Shown here one piece after another: positions 1 through 7,965 of a DNA stretch of 44,005 nt (positions within the stretch are counted from its first letter, which is position 1; each line of letters opens with the position of its first letter). Where the stretch lies: the NCBI GenBank assembly GCA_023386865.1, contig JAEWIV010000117.1, positions 1 to 44,005 of the forward strand. Reading direction: 5' to 3'. Under the pieces are notes generated by a model. The model ran no database searches. It was not told where the DNA came from and saw only the letters and a list, made by a program, of their open reading frames with translations. Source of the DNA: Pseudomonadota bacterium. GTDB lineage: Bacteria; Pseudomonadota; Alphaproteobacteria; Reyranellales; Reyranellaceae. The translations under genes were made by a program, and so were the position numbers.

Positions 1-49
1 CTCCAGGCCCGCTCATGAATCATGAGGCGGGCCTGGAGGCCCGCGGTCC
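1..49. repeat. Palindromic intergenic repeat (CCGCGG family), copy 1
   Basis: Bases 1-38 form an inverted repeat: CTCCAGGCCCGC pairs with GCGGGCCTGGAG around a TCATGA-containing loop. It is followed by GCCCGCGGTCC. The same building blocks (CTCCAG, GGCCCG, CCGCGGTCC, a central TCATGA-like loop) recur at 1228-1297 and 11555-11613. It lies directly downstream of the Rieske oxygenase stop and may act as a transcript-end hairpin, but there is no T tract. Confidence 0.6.
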
Positions 50-55
50 AATGAG

Positions 56-1213
56 CTAGGCCGCGACGCCCAGCGCGTTGCGGATCGAGCTGTGGAAATG
101 GACCAGCGAGGGCTCGTTGCGGCCGTAGATCACCTCCTCGGTGGCGCCGGATTCGAAGCCGATCTGCATCCGCTCGCCCAGCGGGAAGTCCTCCTCCATC
201 ACCGTCCGGATGGCGATGCTGCGGTTCTTCTCCCAGTACGCGTCGGGCCTGTCGCTGTCCTGCGGCTTGTAGATCGTCATCTCGACCTCGCAGCGGCTGG
301 GATCGTCGCGGTCGGGAAAGGCGCGCCAGATCTCGATGTGGTCGACCTGCCAGATCAAGAGCGCGTTGGGGAAGAGCTGGTAGATCGAGATGACGTGCGG
401 GCGATAGTTGCGCTCGCCCTCGGGCAGCGGCCGCACCTCGTCGATCGACGTGCGCGCCACGCACATGCGGCCGTGCGGGCCGGCGCCGTCGAACGTGCCG
501 ACGTTGCCGATGAAGTACGGCGCGATCGTCTTACGGTGAAGATGCGGGATGTGATAACCCTCGAGGAAGGTGTCGACGGCGAACTTCCAGTTGATGCGCG
601 GCGTCACGCGGTCGGTCGAGAAGATCGGATAGCTGGCGAGCTGCAGCGCCTCGAGGTCGGGCCGCAGCGCGCCCAACTCGGCATCGACGTCGATCGCGGC
701 GCTCTCGCCCTCGCCCATCGGCTTGGGCCGCACGAACAGCAGCCCGTGCTTCTCCGATGCCGGCAGGCGCACCAGGCCGTGGCTCGCGAGGTCGATGCCG
801 GCGAAGCCGACCTTGTCGGTGGTGCCCAGGAGCTTGCCGGCGGAGTCGTAGGTCCAGCCATGATAGGGACAGACGAAAGCCCGCGCGTTGCCGCAGCCTT
901 GCGCCACCGGCGCTCCGCGGTGGCGGCAGATGTTGGCGAAGGCGCGCACCTCGCCGTCGCCGCCACGGGTCAGCAGCACCGGCATGCCGGCGACATCATC
1001 GGTAAGATAGTCGCCCGGCCTGGGCAGCCGCGTCGCAAGACCCATGAAGATCGGCCGGTCGCGGAACAGCCGGTCGCGCTCCAGCGCCGCGCGCTCGCGG
1101 CAGGAGTAGGCCGCGACGCGGTTGCGGAACATCGCGTCGGCGAGGTCGGTGGTGCGAGCGTCGATATGGCCGAGCAGCCGCCGGCCGACGGCCAGTTCTT
1201 CTTGTCTGTTCAT
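56..1213 (-). CDS. Rieske-type aromatic-ring-hydroxylating oxygenase, large subunit
   Basis: Predicted alpha subunit of a Rieske non-haem iron oxygenase (385 aa), which would use electrons from a separate reductase to oxidise an aromatic or amine substrate. The [2Fe-2S] Rieske ligands are visible as CRH (C96, H98) and CPYHGW (C115, H118). The catalytic mononuclear iron site follows as NWKFAVDTF...GYHIPHLH, matching the family pattern with two His ligands. Length fits the 350-450 aa family. No reductase or ferredoxin gene is nearby, so the partner is encoded elsewhere. The gene stands alone between two palindromic repeats. The substrate cannot be told from sequence; carnitine/choline-type and phenylpropionate-type relatives are both possible. 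Confidence 0.9.
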   Translation of the reverse strand: MNRQEELAVGRRLLGHIDARTTDLADAMFRNRVAAYSCRERAALERDRLFRDRPIFMGLATRLPRPGDYLTDDVAGMPVLLTRGGDGEVRAFANICRHRGAPVAQGCGNARAFVCPYHGWTYDSAGKLLGTTDKVGFAGIDLASHGLVRLPASEKHGLLFVRPKPMGEGESAAIDVDAELGALRPDLEALQLASYPIFSTDRVTPRINWKFAVDTFLEGYHIPHLHRKTIAPYFIGNVGTFDGAGPHGRMCVARTSIDEVRPLPEGERNYRPHVISIYQLFPNALLIWQVDHIEIWRAFPDRDDPSRCEVEMTIYKPQDSDRPDAYWEKNRSIAIRTVMEEDFPLGERMQIGFESGATEEVIYGRNEPSLVHFHSSIRNALGVAA

Positions 1214-1227
1214 GGTGGAATCTTAGT

Positions 1228-1297
1228 CTTCCGGACCGCGGGGCTCCAGCCCCGCTCTCATGTCGAATTATGAACGGGCCTGGCCCGCGGTCCGAAG
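1228..1297. repeat. Palindromic repeat (CCGCGG family), copy 2, overlapping the gluQRS 3' end
   Basis: CTTCCGGACCGCGG on the left mirrors CCGCGGTCCGAAG on the right, with internal GC-rich sub-palindromes and a TCATG...ATGA centre. The right arm (1271-1297) is read as the last nine or so codons of gluQRS, whose TAA lies inside the repeat at 1268-1270. The element therefore appears to supply the C-terminus of that protein. Confidence 0.65.
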
Positions 1298-2137
1298 AGC
1301 CAACTGCACCACCTCGTCGCGCGTCATGCCGGCGTCGCGCATCGCCCGGATGGTCATGTCGCGGTCGCGCTTGGCGAAACGCCGGCCCGACGCGTCGGTG
1401 AGAAGCTTGTGATGGGCGTAGCGCGGCGTTTCGTAGCCCAGGAGCTTCTGGAGCAGGCCGTGGACATGGGTCGACGGCAGCACGTCGACGCCGCGCGTCA
1501 CCAGCGTGACGCCCTGCAGGTGATCGTCGACCGTGACCGACAGGTGGTAGCTGGTCGGCGTGTCCTTGCGGGCGATCACGAAGTCGCCCATCAGCATCGG
1601 CTGGCCTTCGACCCGACCCAGCGTCTCGTCGACGAAGTGATAGGGCCCGGCCTGCCCGGCAGCGCGTCCGGCATCGAGTCGCATGCAGTGTTCGTGACCC
1701 GCCGCCATACGCTGCCGGCGCTCCGCCGCCGGGAGGTGACGGCACGTGCCGGGATACAACGGACCGTCGGGCCCTTGGCGTTGGGAGTGCGGCGCATTGG
1801 CCGATGCGGCGATCTCGCGCTCGATGTCGGCGCGGCTGCAGAAGCAGGGATAGACGAGCCCGCACTCGTCCAGCCGGTCGAGCGCGCGGCCGTAGTCGGC
1901 GAAGTGATCGGACTGCCGTCGCACCTCGCCGTCCCAGGTGAAGCCAAGCCACTTCAGGTCGGCCAGCAGCGCCGTCTCGTACTCCCGCTTGCAGCGTCGG
2001 ATGTCGATGTCCTCGATGCGCACCAGGAAAGTGCCGCCGGCCTCGCGCGCCCGATGCCAGCCGGTCCACGCCGAATAGGCCGAGCCTAGATGCAGCTCTC
2101 CGGTCGGGCTCGGCGCAAAGCGCGTCACCAGCGTCAT
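1268..2137 (-). CDS. gluQ: Glutamyl-Q tRNA(Asp) synthetase
   Basis: Truncated glutamyl-tRNA synthetase paralogue (289 aa) that activates glutamate and attaches it to queuosine at the wobble base of tRNA-Asp. Seen directly: the N-terminal catalytic signature FAPSPTGELHLGSAYSA (class I HIGH-like motif), the zinc-site pattern CFCSRADIE...YPGTCRH, and a C-terminal AKRD that replaces KMSKS. There is no anticodon-binding domain, and the length (about 290 aa) is what separates GluQRS from GltX. Its ATG overlaps the stop of the upstream gene (2134-2400) by four bases, suggesting translational coupling. The last residues (LRTAGQARS) come from a palindromic repeat. Confidence 0.95.
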   Translation of the reverse strand: MTLVTRFAPSPTGELHLGSAYSAWTGWHRAREAGGTFLVRIEDIDIRRCKREYETALLADLKWLGFTWDGEVRRQSDHFADYGRALDRLDECGLVYPCFCSRADIEREIAASANAPHSQRQGPDGPLYPGTCRHLPAAERRQRMAAGHEHCMRLDAGRAAGQAGPYHFVDETLGRVEGQPMLMGDFVIARKDTPTSYHLSVTVDDHLQGVTLVTRGVDVLPSTHVHGLLQKLLGYETPRYAHHKLLTDASGRRFAKRDRDMTIRAMRDAGMTRDEVVQLALRTAGQARS

Positions 2138-2400
2138 GCGCGCGGCTGCTTGCCGTCGATGAAGTCCAGCAGCAGGCCGGGCATGCCCTCGACGGGCGAC
2201 GGCGGCTGGGCGACTTCCCTCAGTTCGACGTAAAGCGCCGCCGATCGCTTCAGCGCCCCCGCGATCGACCGCTGGCCGGTGCTGGGCAGGGTCGGCGCCA
2301 GCAGCGCCTCGAGCCGTTCGTCGGCGCGCACGGCCGCGACGACGCGCTCGAGCATGCGAGCGTGCATGGCGGGAAGAGCGGCGAGCCTGGCGATCTCCAT
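2134..2400 (-). CDS. Small hypothetical protein upstream of gluQ
   Basis: An 88-residue protein, soluble, Ala/Leu/Arg rich and mostly helical, with no signal peptide or membrane segment. I do not recognise the family. Support for it being real is positional: it sits head-on to the divergent glycosylase gene (47 bp gap), its stop overlaps the gluQ start by four bases (ATGA arrangement), and both strands elsewhere here are accounted for. The Shine-Dalgarno before the ATG at 2400 is weak. It probably shares a transcript with gluQ. Confidence 0.6.
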   Translation of the reverse strand: MEIARLAALPAMHARMLERVVAAVRADERLEALLAPTLPSTGQRSIAGALKRSAALYVELREVAQPPSPVEGMPGLLLDFIDGKQPRA

Positions 2401-2446
2401 GTCGCGGAACTTACAGTCCCCCTGCGGCGCGTGCTATGCCCGCCGC

Positions 2447-3136
2447 ATGGTTCAAGTGGTTCTCGATGCCGCCAATCTCAAGAAGGCGATGCGGCATCTG
2501 GCGAAGGTCGACGCCGATTTCGCCCGCGCGATCAGCGAGGTCGGGCATCCCGAGTTGCGCGAGGTGCCGACCGGTTTCGGCGGCCTGATGCGCTCCATCG
2601 TGGGCCAGCAGGTCTCCGTCCATGCCGCGCGCTCGATCTGGCTCAGGCTGGAGGCGGCCGTGCCCAGCATGGAGCCGGCGGCGTTCCTGCTGCTCTCCGA
2701 CGAGGAGTTGCGCGCCGTCGGCCTGTCGGGCGCCAAGATGCGCTACGGCCGCAGCCTCGCCATCGACATCGTCGAGGGCCGCATCGACTTCGGCGCGCTC
2801 GATGCGCTCGACGACGAGGCCGCCATCGCCATGCTGTGCCAGGCCAAGGGCATCGGCCGCTGGACCGCGGAAATCTACCTGATGTTCGCCCATGGCCGGC
2901 CCGACATCATGCCCGGCCTCGATCTCGGGCTGGTGATCGCGGCCCAGCACCTCAAGAAGCTGCGCAAGCGGCCCGATGCGAAACGGCTGGTCAAAATCGC
3001 AGAGCAGTGGCGGCCGTGGCGCAGTGCGGCGGCGCTGCTGCTCTGGCACTATCGCCGCAACATGCCGGACTGGAGCGCCAAGGGACCGAAGCTGGAACCC
3101 AAGGCGGCGCCGAAACTGGAGTCGAAAGCAAAATGA
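2447..3136 (+). CDS. AlkA-type DNA-3-methyladenine glycosylase II
   Basis: A 229-aa HhH-GPD superfamily DNA glycosylase, predicted to excise alkylated bases such as 3-methyladenine in base excision repair. The helix-hairpin-helix is seen around residues 131-145 (CQAKGIGRWTAE), followed by MPGLDLGL, where D159 is the likely catalytic aspartate of the usual PAxDxxL motif. The motif is shifted from the common FPAGDLAL. I chose the ATG at 2447; an upstream in-frame start at 2279 would overlap the divergent gene and has no family sequence. There is no Ada-like N-terminal domain. It is the first gene of an operon, its TGA overlapping the next ATG. Confidence 0.88.
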   Translation: MVQVVLDAANLKKAMRHLAKVDADFARAISEVGHPELREVPTGFGGLMRSIVGQQVSVHAARSIWLRLEAAVPSMEPAAFLLLSDEELRAVGLSGAKMRYGRSLAIDIVEGRIDFGALDALDDEAAIAMLCQAKGIGRWTAEIYLMFAHGRPDIMPGLDLGLVIAAQHLKKLRKRPDAKRLVKIAEQWRPWRSAAALLLWHYRRNMPDWSAKGPKLEPKAAPKLESKAK

Positions 3137-3798
3137 CCAAGCTCGAAGGCGCCAGCTACGGCCCGCACAACGACGGCAGGCCCGGCCACATGGTGATCCT
3201 GCTGCTCGGCTACGGCGCCGACGGCAACGACCTGATCGGGTTGGCGCCGGTGCTGGGGCCGTTGATGCCCGACGTGATCTTCTATGCTCCCAATGCGCCG
3301 CAGCCCTGCGAGGGCAATCCGTTCGGCTACCAGTGGTTCCCCGTCTCGCGGCTCGATCCCGCGCTGGCGCTGGCCGGGGTGCGCGGCGCGGCCGCCGACG
3401 TCGATGCCTTCCTCGACGAGAAGATGGCGGAGCACGGGCTGGACGAGAGCAAGACGGCGCTGGTCGGCTTCTCGCAGGGCACGATGATGGCGCTTCACGT
3501 CGGCCTGCGCCGCGCCAGGCCGCTCGCCGGCATCGTCGGCTTCTCCGGCATGCTCGCGGGGCCGGAGGTCCTGGAGAAGGAAATCGAGTCGCGTCCGCCC
3601 ATCCTGCTCGCGCACGGCGACCAGGACGAGATGCTGCCGCATGTGCTCAGCCAGACCGCGGCCAACGTGCTGAACGAGGCCGGCGTGAAGGTCGGGCTGC
3701 ACATCGCCGAGGGTGTCGGCCACGGCATCAACGACACCGCCCTGTCGGCCGCCGCGCGCTTCCTGATCGGCGTGTTCGAACTGCCGATGCCGAAATGA
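3133..3798 (+). CDS. Alpha/beta hydrolase, phospholipase/carboxylesterase family
   Basis: A 221-aa cytosolic serine hydrolase of the acyl-protein-thioesterase/carboxylesterase (YpfH-like) family. The catalytic triad is readable: S114 in GFSQGT, D165 in HGDQDEMLP and H197 in GVGHGIN. The oxyanion-loop region ILLLGYGADGND also fits the family. Start ATG at 3133 overlaps the glycosylase stop (ATGA), and its own stop overlaps the next start in the same way, so three proteins are likely translationally coupled. The longer reading frame beginning at 2362 is a shadow of the glycosylase gene. The natural ester substrate is unknown. Confidence 0.9.
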   Translation: MTKLEGASYGPHNDGRPGHMVILLLGYGADGNDLIGLAPVLGPLMPDVIFYAPNAPQPCEGNPFGYQWFPVSRLDPALALAGVRGAAADVDAFLDEKMAEHGLDESKTALVGFSQGTMMALHVGLRRARPLAGIVGFSGMLAGPEVLEKEIESRPPILLAHGDQDEMLPHVLSQTAANVLNEAGVKVGLHIAEGVGHGINDTALSAAARFLIGVFELPMPK

Positions 3799-5015
3799 CC
3801 GAAGGACTCTGCAAGCCGGGCTTCGAGCGGGTCGCCGAAGCCTTCGAGAACAATTTCGCCGCCAAGGGCGAGGTCGGCGCCTCGGTCTGCCTTACGGTCG
3901 GCGGCGACACGGTCGTCGATCTGTGGGGCGGCACGGCCGACCAGAAGAGCGGCGCGCCGTGGACAAGGGACACTGTCGGCATCGTCTTCTCCTGCACCAA
4001 GGGCGCCACGGCGCTGTGCGCGCACGTTCTGGCGAGCCGCGGCAAGCTCGACCTCGACGCACCCGTGGCGGAGTTGTGGCCCGAGTTCGCGACCAACGGC
4101 AAGGAGCGCGCGACGCCGCGCATGATGCTGGACCACTCGGTGGGCGTGCCGGCTCTGCGGGCCAAGGTGAAGGACAGCGGTCCCTATGAATGGGACTACA
4201 TGACGGGCCTGCTGGCCGAAGAGGCGCCGTTCTGGGAGCCCGGCACGCGCAACGGCTATCACGGCTTCACCTTCGGCTGGACGGTCGGCGAGATGGTGCG
4301 TCGCGCTTCCGGCATGTCGCTCGGCACGTTCTTCCGGAACGAGATCGCAAGGCCTCTCGGTCTCGATTTCTGGATCGGCCTGCCTGCGGAGATCGAGCCA
4401 CGCGTCGCGCCCGTCATCCCCTTCGTCTACAAGGCCGACAAGGCGAAGACGGCGTTCATGATCGATCTTGCGACCAGGAAGGACTCACCGGCGGCATTGT
4501 TCTTCTTCAACGTCGGCGCCTGGCGCGCCGGCGGCGCCAATACGCGTGCCGGCCGGGCGGCCGAGATCGGCGCGGCGAACGGGGTCACCAACGCGCGCGG
4601 TCTCGCCGGCATGTACGCTCCGCTCGCCAGCGGCGGCGGCAATCTGGTCGACGGCGAGACTCTCGTCCGCATGGGTGAAGTGTCGATGGCGACGCATGAC
4701 GACGCCACCTTGCGCATCCCGACGCGCTTCGCGCTTGGCTTCATGAAGTCGATGGACAACCGCAAGCGCAGCGCCGGCGCCACGCTGTTCGGGCCCGACG
4801 TCGACAGCGTGATCATGAGCAGCGCCGCCTTCGGCCATGTCGGCGCCGGCGGCTCGCTGGGTTTCGCCGACCCCGTTGCCGGCCTTTCCTTCGGCTACAC
4901 CATGAACCGCATGGGGCCGGGCCTCCTGATGAACGAGCGCGGCCAGGCCCTGGTCGACGCGGCCTATCTTTCGCTCGGCTACAGGAACAAGGACGGCGGG
5001 GTGTGGGCGAAGTGA
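3795..5015 (+). CDS. Beta-lactamase-fold (class C/EstB-like) serine hydrolase
   Basis: A 406-aa member of the class C beta-lactamase/esterase (EstB) family. The nucleophile motif SxxK is S66-C-T-K69 in IVFSCTKG. A second-motif tyrosine is likely in RNGYHGFTFGW, and a third-motif equivalent is in the HVGAGGSLGF segment. There is no signal peptide, so a cytosolic esterase or amidase role is more likely than antibiotic resistance. ATG at 3795 overlaps the previous stop by four bases. Eighteen bases separate it from the MFS gene downstream. Operon context (two hydrolases plus an exporter-like carrier) suggests handling of a small ester or lactone. Confidence 0.88.
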   Translation: MTEGLCKPGFERVAEAFENNFAAKGEVGASVCLTVGGDTVVDLWGGTADQKSGAPWTRDTVGIVFSCTKGATALCAHVLASRGKLDLDAPVAELWPEFATNGKERATPRMMLDHSVGVPALRAKVKDSGPYEWDYMTGLLAEEAPFWEPGTRNGYHGFTFGWTVGEMVRRASGMSLGTFFRNEIARPLGLDFWIGLPAEIEPRVAPVIPFVYKADKAKTAFMIDLATRKDSPAALFFFNVGAWRAGGANTRAGRAAEIGAANGVTNARGLAGMYAPLASGGGNLVDGETLVRMGEVSMATHDDATLRIPTRFALGFMKSMDNRKRSAGATLFGPDVDSVIMSSAAFGHVGAGGSLGFADPVAGLSFGYTMNRMGPGLLMNERGQALVDAAYLSLGYRNKDGGVWAK

Positions 5016-5033
5016 TCCGTTGACGATCTGTCG

Positions 5034-6290
5034 ATGATTCCCGTCCTGCGCCCCCTGAAAGATCCCGCCGTCGCCACGGTCTGGTCGGGGCTCGCCGCCT
5101 CGACCATCGGCGAGGACCTGTTCCGCGTCGCCGTCGTCTGGATCGCCGCCGAGCAGATCGGCAATGCCGCGGGCTACGTCAACGCCGCACAATATGCCGC
5201 CATGCTGGCCGTCGGCTTGATGGGAGCCTCGCTGTTCGATTGCTGGCGCGCCGATCGCGCCATGATCGGCTCGAAGTACGCGAGCGCCGTCCTCGCCCTG
5301 CTGCCGGTCGCCGGTTACTACGTCTGGGGTGTCTCCATCCCCCTGCTGGTGATCTCGGTGATGGGGCTGGCCGCGATGCGCATGGTGTTCACGCCGGCGC
5401 TGCAGTCGGCCGTGCCCGTCCTGGTCAAGGACCGCGACGCGCTGCAGGCGATCAACGGCCTGTTCGATGCCACCTGGCGCCTGGCGCGCCTGATCGGCCC
5501 GATGATGGCGGCGGTGCTGAACGCAGTCCTCCCGGTGATCCATTTCCTGTCGGTCACGGCGGTCGGCTTCGTGCTGTCGGCCGTCGCGGTATGGGCGGTC
5601 CGCGACCGCGTGATCGATCCCGCGAGCAGGCCGAGGCCGGGCCGCGGCGGCTGGCGCGGCGCCTGGGATGCCCTTCTGGACGGCGGGCGATTGATGATGA
5701 GCGAGCCCGTCACCGGCGCGCTGCTGCTCATCAATGCTTTCGCCAACGGACCGTGGAGCGTGGCCCTGCAGCTCGCCATTGCCCTGATGGTGGTCGAACA
5801 CGACCCGCACCTGTTCGGCTTCCATGGGCTGGCGGCGCTCGGCCTGATCATCGGCACCATCGGCGTCGGCGACGTCGTCGGCAACCTCGTGGCGGGCAGC
5901 GTGCGCTTTGCCCGGCCGCTCTCGACCATGTTCCTGGGCTACGTGGCGATGGGCGCGGGCTTCGTGCTGATCGCGCTCGCCGCCTGGGGCCTGCCCAATC
6001 CCTACAAGCTGCCGGGCATGATGCTGGCCGGCCTGGTCTCGGGCTTCGGCGGGCCGTTCTTCTTCATCCCCATGATCACGCGCATGCAGACGGTGTTCCG
6101 CGGCGCCGAGATCGCCCGCGTGTTCCGCCTCCGGCTCGCCGTCATGGCCGCCTCCATGCTGATCTTCAACCTCGGCGCCACGCCCCTGTTCGACCTGATC
6201 GGGCCGACCCATACCGAGTTCTATCTCGGCCTGATGCTGCTGGGGCTGGGTACGGTCGGGCACCTGCATTTCCGCCGCCGCGAAGCCTGA
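5034..6290 (+). CDS. MFS transporter (EntS/MFS_3-like)
   Basis: A 418-aa polytopic membrane protein with about ten to twelve hydrophobic segments and the cytoplasmic loops typical of the major facilitator superfamily. It resembles the EntS-like branch: an N-terminal segment LKDPAVATVWSGLAASTIGEDLF, a DRDALQAINGLFDATWRLARLIGP loop after the fourth or fifth helix, and a central hydrophilic linker near residue 195. Probably an efflux carrier. It is the last gene of the operon starting at 2447. Substrate unknown. Confidence 0.85.
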   Translation: MIPVLRPLKDPAVATVWSGLAASTIGEDLFRVAVVWIAAEQIGNAAGYVNAAQYAAMLAVGLMGASLFDCWRADRAMIGSKYASAVLALLPVAGYYVWGVSIPLLVISVMGLAAMRMVFTPALQSAVPVLVKDRDALQAINGLFDATWRLARLIGPMMAAVLNAVLPVIHFLSVTAVGFVLSAVAVWAVRDRVIDPASRPRPGRGGWRGAWDALLDGGRLMMSEPVTGALLLINAFANGPWSVALQLAIALMVVEHDPHLFGFHGLAALGLIIGTIGVGDVVGNLVAGSVRFARPLSTMFLGYVAMGAGFVLIALAAWGLPNPYKLPGMMLAGLVSGFGGPFFFIPMITRMQTVFRGAEIARVFRLRLAVMAASMLIFNLGATPLFDLIGPTHTEFYLGLMLLGLGTVGHLHFRRREA

Positions 6291-6374
6291 AGAATCCAGT
6301 TGCGGGAAACAGTGTGTATTGATAGCGTCCGATAAGTACACAGCGTTACCCTGAACCGACGAGTGGAGCGCGCC
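6291..6374 (+). promoter_or_regulatory. Leader of the carotenoid oxygenase gene with a TGTGTA/TACACA inverted pair
   Basis: This short, relatively AT-rich stretch carries GTGTGTA and TACACAG half-sites separated by about 18 bases, a possible operator or stem. GTGGAG at 6363-6368 serves as the ribosome-binding site for the ATG at 6375. A regulator cannot be named. Confidence 0.25.
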
Positions 6375-7811
6375 ATGGCCAAGGCCTTCCCGACCGACAA
6401 CCCTTTCCTGCGCGGCTACTACGGCCCGGTGAACACCGAGGCCGACGCGGGCCATCTGCACATCAGCGGCGAAATGCCGAGGGAATTGTGCGGCACGCTC
6501 TACCGTAACGGTCCCAACCCGCAATTCGCGCCGCGCGGGCCGTACCACTGGTTCGGCGGCGACGGCATGATCCACGCCTTCCACATCGAGAACGGCAACG
6601 TCTCCTACAGGAACCGCTGGGTGCGCACGCCCAAGTGGGAGCTCGAGAACAGGGAGGGCGAGGGCCTTTCCGGCACCTTCGGCAATCCACGCTACAGCGA
6701 TCCGCGTATCGTCCAGATGAACTCGACCATCGCCAACACCAACATCGTCTGGCACGGCGGCAAGCTGCTCGCGCTCGAGGAGGCGCACGCGCCCTTCTCG
6801 CTCGATCCGGCGAGCCTGATGCCGGTCGGCCCCAAGGGCGGCTACGAGACTTTCGGCGACAAGCTCTGCGGGCCTTTCACCGCCCATCCCAAGCTCGATC
6901 CCGAGACCGGCGAGATGGTGTTCTTCGGCTATTCGGCCAAGGGTCGCTTCACCAAGGAGGTGAGCATCCAGACGGTGACGAAGGACGGCCGGATCACGCG
7001 TGCCGAGATCCTCGAAGGCCCCTTCCCCAGCATGGTCCACGACTTCGCGGTGACTCGGAACTGGATCGTGCTGCCGATCTTCCCGCTCACCTCGTCGATG
7101 GAACGGGCGATGGCGGGCCTCCCGCCCTTCGCCTGGGAGCCGGACAAGGGCACGCACATCGCCTTCATCCCGCGCAGCGGCACGGTCGCCGACGCGAAGT
7201 GGGTCAGCGCGCCGCCGTGCTACGTCTTCCACCCGATGAACCACTACGAGACCGCCGACGGCAAGGTCGTGGTCGACGTCATGAAGTTCGACGTGGCTCC
7301 GCTCTTCCCGTTGCCCGACGGCAAGCCGTCGTCGCCGACGACGCCGCAGGCGCGCCTGTTCCGATGGACCTTCGATCCGTCGGGCCAGGCCAACACCTTC
7401 AAGGAAGAGCAGCTCGACGACCGCGCCGGCGAGTTCCCGCGCTTCGACGAGCGCTTCTGCATGAGCGACTATCGGCACGGCTGGATCGTCTCGGGCGACA
7501 TCGTCGACGCCAAGACCGGCGAGCCCAGGCTCGACGGCATCACGCACTACGACCTCAAGACCGGCAAGAGCGCGAGCTGGACGGGCGATGCGAACGACCG
7601 CTGTGGCGAGCCGGTCTTCGTGCCGCGCGGCGACGATGCCGCCGAGGGCAATGGCTGGGTGCTGACCGTGGTGTGGCGCGGCAACGAGGGCCGCAGCGAT
7701 CTCGCGGTGTTCGAGGCGACCGACATCGCCAAAGGACCGGTGGCGCTCGCTCATCTCAGCACCAAGGTGCCGGCAGGGTTCCACGGCAACTGGCGACCGG
7801 GCCCGCTTTAG
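6375..7811 (+). CDS. Carotenoid oxygenase (RPE65/CCD family)
   Basis: A 478-aa non-haem Fe(II) dioxygenase that would cleave a C=C bond in carotenoids, apocarotenoids or stilbene-type phenolics. All four iron-binding histidines are visible: H171 (FTAHPKLD), H222 (SMVHDFAVT), H286 (YVFHPMNHYE) and the C-terminal one in AGFHGNW. The N-terminal strand pattern RNGPNPQF...HWFGGDGMIHAF is a family hallmark. I prefer ATG 6375 to the GTG at 6363 because GTGGAG then falls at ribosome-binding distance. No carotenoid biosynthesis genes are nearby, so a lignin-stilbene or environmental apocarotenoid substrate is as likely as an endogenous one. Confidence 0.95.
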   Translation: MAKAFPTDNPFLRGYYGPVNTEADAGHLHISGEMPRELCGTLYRNGPNPQFAPRGPYHWFGGDGMIHAFHIENGNVSYRNRWVRTPKWELENREGEGLSGTFGNPRYSDPRIVQMNSTIANTNIVWHGGKLLALEEAHAPFSLDPASLMPVGPKGGYETFGDKLCGPFTAHPKLDPETGEMVFFGYSAKGRFTKEVSIQTVTKDGRITRAEILEGPFPSMVHDFAVTRNWIVLPIFPLTSSMERAMAGLPPFAWEPDKGTHIAFIPRSGTVADAKWVSAPPCYVFHPMNHYETADGKVVVDVMKFDVAPLFPLPDGKPSSPTTPQARLFRWTFDPSGQANTFKEEQLDDRAGEFPRFDERFCMSDYRHGWIVSGDIVDAKTGEPRLDGITHYDLKTGKSASWTGDANDRCGEPVFVPRGDDAAEGNGWVLTVVWRGNEGRSDLAVFEATDIAKGPVALAHLSTKVPAGFHGNWRPGPL

Positions 7812-7815
7812 ATCA

Positions 7816-7944
7816 CTTCCTCCCCATCGTTCTTACGATGGGGAGGTGCCCCCGGAGGGGGCGGAGGGGTCATGAGCACCCACACGGTTGCCCATGACCC
7901 CTCCGGCCCTTCGGGCCACCTCCCCAGCTTCGCTGGGGAGGAAG
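7816..7944. repeat. Large nested inverted-repeat element (about 129 bp)
   Basis: The element begins CTTCCTCCCC and ends GGGGAGGAAG. Each half contains its own hairpin (CCTCCCCATCG...CGATGGGGAGG on the left; CCTCCCCAGC...GCTGGGGAGG on the right). The inner arms GGAGGGGTCATG and CATGACCCCTCC pair around a loop of about 16 bases. The whole can fold into one cruciform with side hairpins. It fills the gap between the carotenoid oxygenase stop and the GST ribosome-binding site and has no coding capacity. It looks like a non-autonomous palindromic repeat (REP/BIME- or MITE-like). Confidence 0.8.
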
Positions 7945-7965
7945 ACATCTCAGAAGGAGCGACGC

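Noticed and set aside
4485..7784. Very long minus-strand frame (1099 codons) opposite the MFS and carotenoid oxygenase genes
   Set aside because: Antisense shadow created by high GC; low-complexity Arg/His/Ala composition and no family motifs.
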